A stretch of 7,684 nucleotides of DNA from an uncultured Nitrososphaerota archaeon (GTDB lineage: Bacteria; Bacillota; Clostridia; Oscillospirales; Ruminococcaceae). The notes below the pieces were generated by a model. The model saw nothing but the letters and a program-made list of their open reading frames with translations, was not told the DNA's origin and made no database searches. Location of the stretch: assembly GCA_934869045.1 (NCBI GenBank), contig CAKXAF010000113.1, positions 471 through 8,154 on the forward strand, given 5' to 3'. This document shows, piece after piece, positions 7,127 through 7,684 of the stretch (positions are counted from its first letter, which is position 1; the number at the start of each line of letters is the position of its first letter). The translations under genes and the position numbers were made by a program.

Positions 7127-7147
7127 GGGTTCCTGACCCGTTTTTTC
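7127..7147 (+). repeat. Second copy of the terminator 3' arm with T-tract
   Basis: TGACCCGTTTTTTC at 7134-7147 repeats TGACCCGCTTTTTC at 7067-7080 with one difference in 14 bases. Here only a 4-bp stem forms locally (GGGT 7127-7130 with ACCC 7136-7139), so it is a weak backup terminator or a remnant of duplication. Confidence 0.4.
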
Positions 7148-7164
7148 TTGCGCAGGGATGGCAG

Positions 7165-7213
7165 AAACGCCTGGAAAAGCAGTTGGAGGATTCCGCTGCT
7201 TTTCCAGGCGTTT
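7165..7213. terminator. Likely bidirectional terminator between argF and the GH31 gene
   Basis: The arms 7165-7182 and 7196-7213 form a perfect 18-bp stem (AAACGCCTGGAAAAGCAG with its exact complement). Within the 13-base loop, GGA (7185-7187) can pair further with TCC (7192-7194). The outer A3/T4 ends put a T-run after the stem on the + strand (7211-7214) and a shorter TTT on the - strand. Lying 15 bp beyond the stop of the - strand gene, it most likely terminates that gene and blocks convergent read-through. Confidence 0.75.
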
Positions 7214-7227
7214 TGTGATAAGAGCTT

Positions 7228-7684
7228 TTACTCCGCCGCGAAGGTGAAGGAGATTCCTTCGCCGGTCCAATCACAGGTTTTGGATGTTTGTGCCGTTCCG
7301 TCGGGATTTCTGACCGTTACAAAGAATTTTTGTCCCTGGGTGGAATAGCCGCTGTGCTGCGGGCACAATTTCAGCTCCCGGGACTGTTCGTTCCACTGGA
7401 TCTGGACTTCGGCGTACTCGCCGTCTTCATAGGCGTAGCCGTCCCCGCGGTCCCGGTACCAGACAAATTCCGCGTTTCTGCCGCGATAAACCCGGATTTC
7501 TACCGGATTTTCCTCGCAGGTGTGCATGGACTCCGGGCCGGTGAGAAGAATCGATCCGGCTTTTACGAAAATCGGCAGAGTGTCCAGCGGGGCGTCTGCT
7601 GTGACCGCAGCGCCGCCCGCAGAATAGCGGTTGGTCCAAAAATCATACCAGCCGTTCCCGGCGGGGAGATAGACTTCCCGGCTG
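7228..7684 (-). CDS. Glycoside hydrolase family 31 enzyme, C-terminal end (5' part outside window)
   Basis: About 151 C-terminal residues are visible on the - strand, with the frame open to the right edge and ending in TAA at 7228-7230. The segment REVYLPAGNGWYDFWTNRY followed by GG, APLDTLPIFVKAGSILLTGPE is the characteristic beta-sandwich just after the catalytic barrel of GH31 enzymes (alpha-glucosidases, alpha-xylosidases and relatives). The remainder, with VYRGRNAEFVWYRDRGDGYAYEDGEY, matches the distal DUF5110-like domain (usually LYEDDGDxYxYExG), which here has R-D-R-G in place of the usual E-D-D-G. The catalytic aspartates are in the missing barrel, so substrate cannot be read from this piece. 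The gene is convergent to the arginine operon and functionally unrelated to it; it suggests plant- or host-glycan use by the organism. Confidence 0.88.
   Translation of the reverse strand, partial: SREVYLPAGNGWYDFWTNRYSAGGAAVTADAPLDTLPIFVKAGSILLTGPESMHTCEENPVEIRVYRGRNAEFVWYRDRGDGYAYEDGEYAEVQIQWNEQSRELKLCPQHSGYSTQGQKFFVTVRNPDGTAQTSKTCDWTGEGISFTFAAE

Noticed and set aside
7085..7348. An 87-codon + strand open frame after argF
   Set aside because: It runs through both terminator hairpins and into the antisense of the GH31 gene, with no good ribosome site.
1..7684. tRNA, rRNA, CRISPR array, insertion sequence or riboswitch
   Set aside because: No tRNA-like cloverleaf, spaced repeat array, transposase motif or terminal inverted repeats were seen, and the operon's leader, where an arginine-responsive element would lie, is outside the window.

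Overview
The window is most of an arginine-biosynthesis operon, all on the + strand, followed by the 3' end of an unrelated, convergent carbohydrate gene on the - strand. The gene order is argC (3' end only), argJ, a membrane-anchored MutS-type ATPase gene, argB, a GNAT acetyltransferase gene, argD, argF, then terminators, then a GH31 glycosidase tail read from the other strand. The DNA is GC-rich by eye, uses AAGGAGG-type ribosome binding sites and packs its genes tightly. With the type-2 ArgC, the ArgJ-based cyclic pathway and the style of MutS-related protein seen here, this points to a GC-rich member of the class Clostridia (for example Oscillospiraceae or relatives). That assignment is inference, not proof.

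Region by region: 2-520 is the C-terminal part of N-acetyl-glutamyl-phosphate reductase. 560-1798 is a complete ArgJ with its self-cleavage motif. 1814-3505 encodes a 563-residue MutS-related ATPase with three likely transmembrane helices and no mismatch-recognition domain. 3507-4367 is an N-acetylglutamate kinase carrying the N-terminal helix typical of arginine-inhibited enzymes. 4380-4862 is a stand-alone GNAT acetyltransferase. 4890-6062 is the acetylornithine aminotransferase and 6103-7017 the ornithine carbamoyltransferase. Region 7018-7227 has no credible gene: it holds a strong rho-independent terminator for the operon (7037-7079) and a second, 18-bp perfect inverted repeat (7165-7213) between the convergent genes. 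7228-7684 is the C-terminal end of a GH31 glycosidase.

Together ArgB, ArgC, ArgD, ArgJ and ArgF take N-acetylglutamate to citrulline, with ArgJ recycling the acetyl group from N-acetylornithine to glutamate. argG, argH, carA/carB and a recognised argA are not in this window. Intergenic gaps are 1 to 40 bp, with no internal terminator seen, so the six downstream genes and argC are probably co-transcribed. The promoter would lie upstream of the window. The most interesting features are the two non-arginine genes placed exactly at arginine gene junctions (the membrane MutS ATPase between argJ and argB, the GNAT between argB and argD) and a small AT-rich, 10-bp periodic leader in front of argF. 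No clearly novel defence, mobile or RNA-based system is visible.
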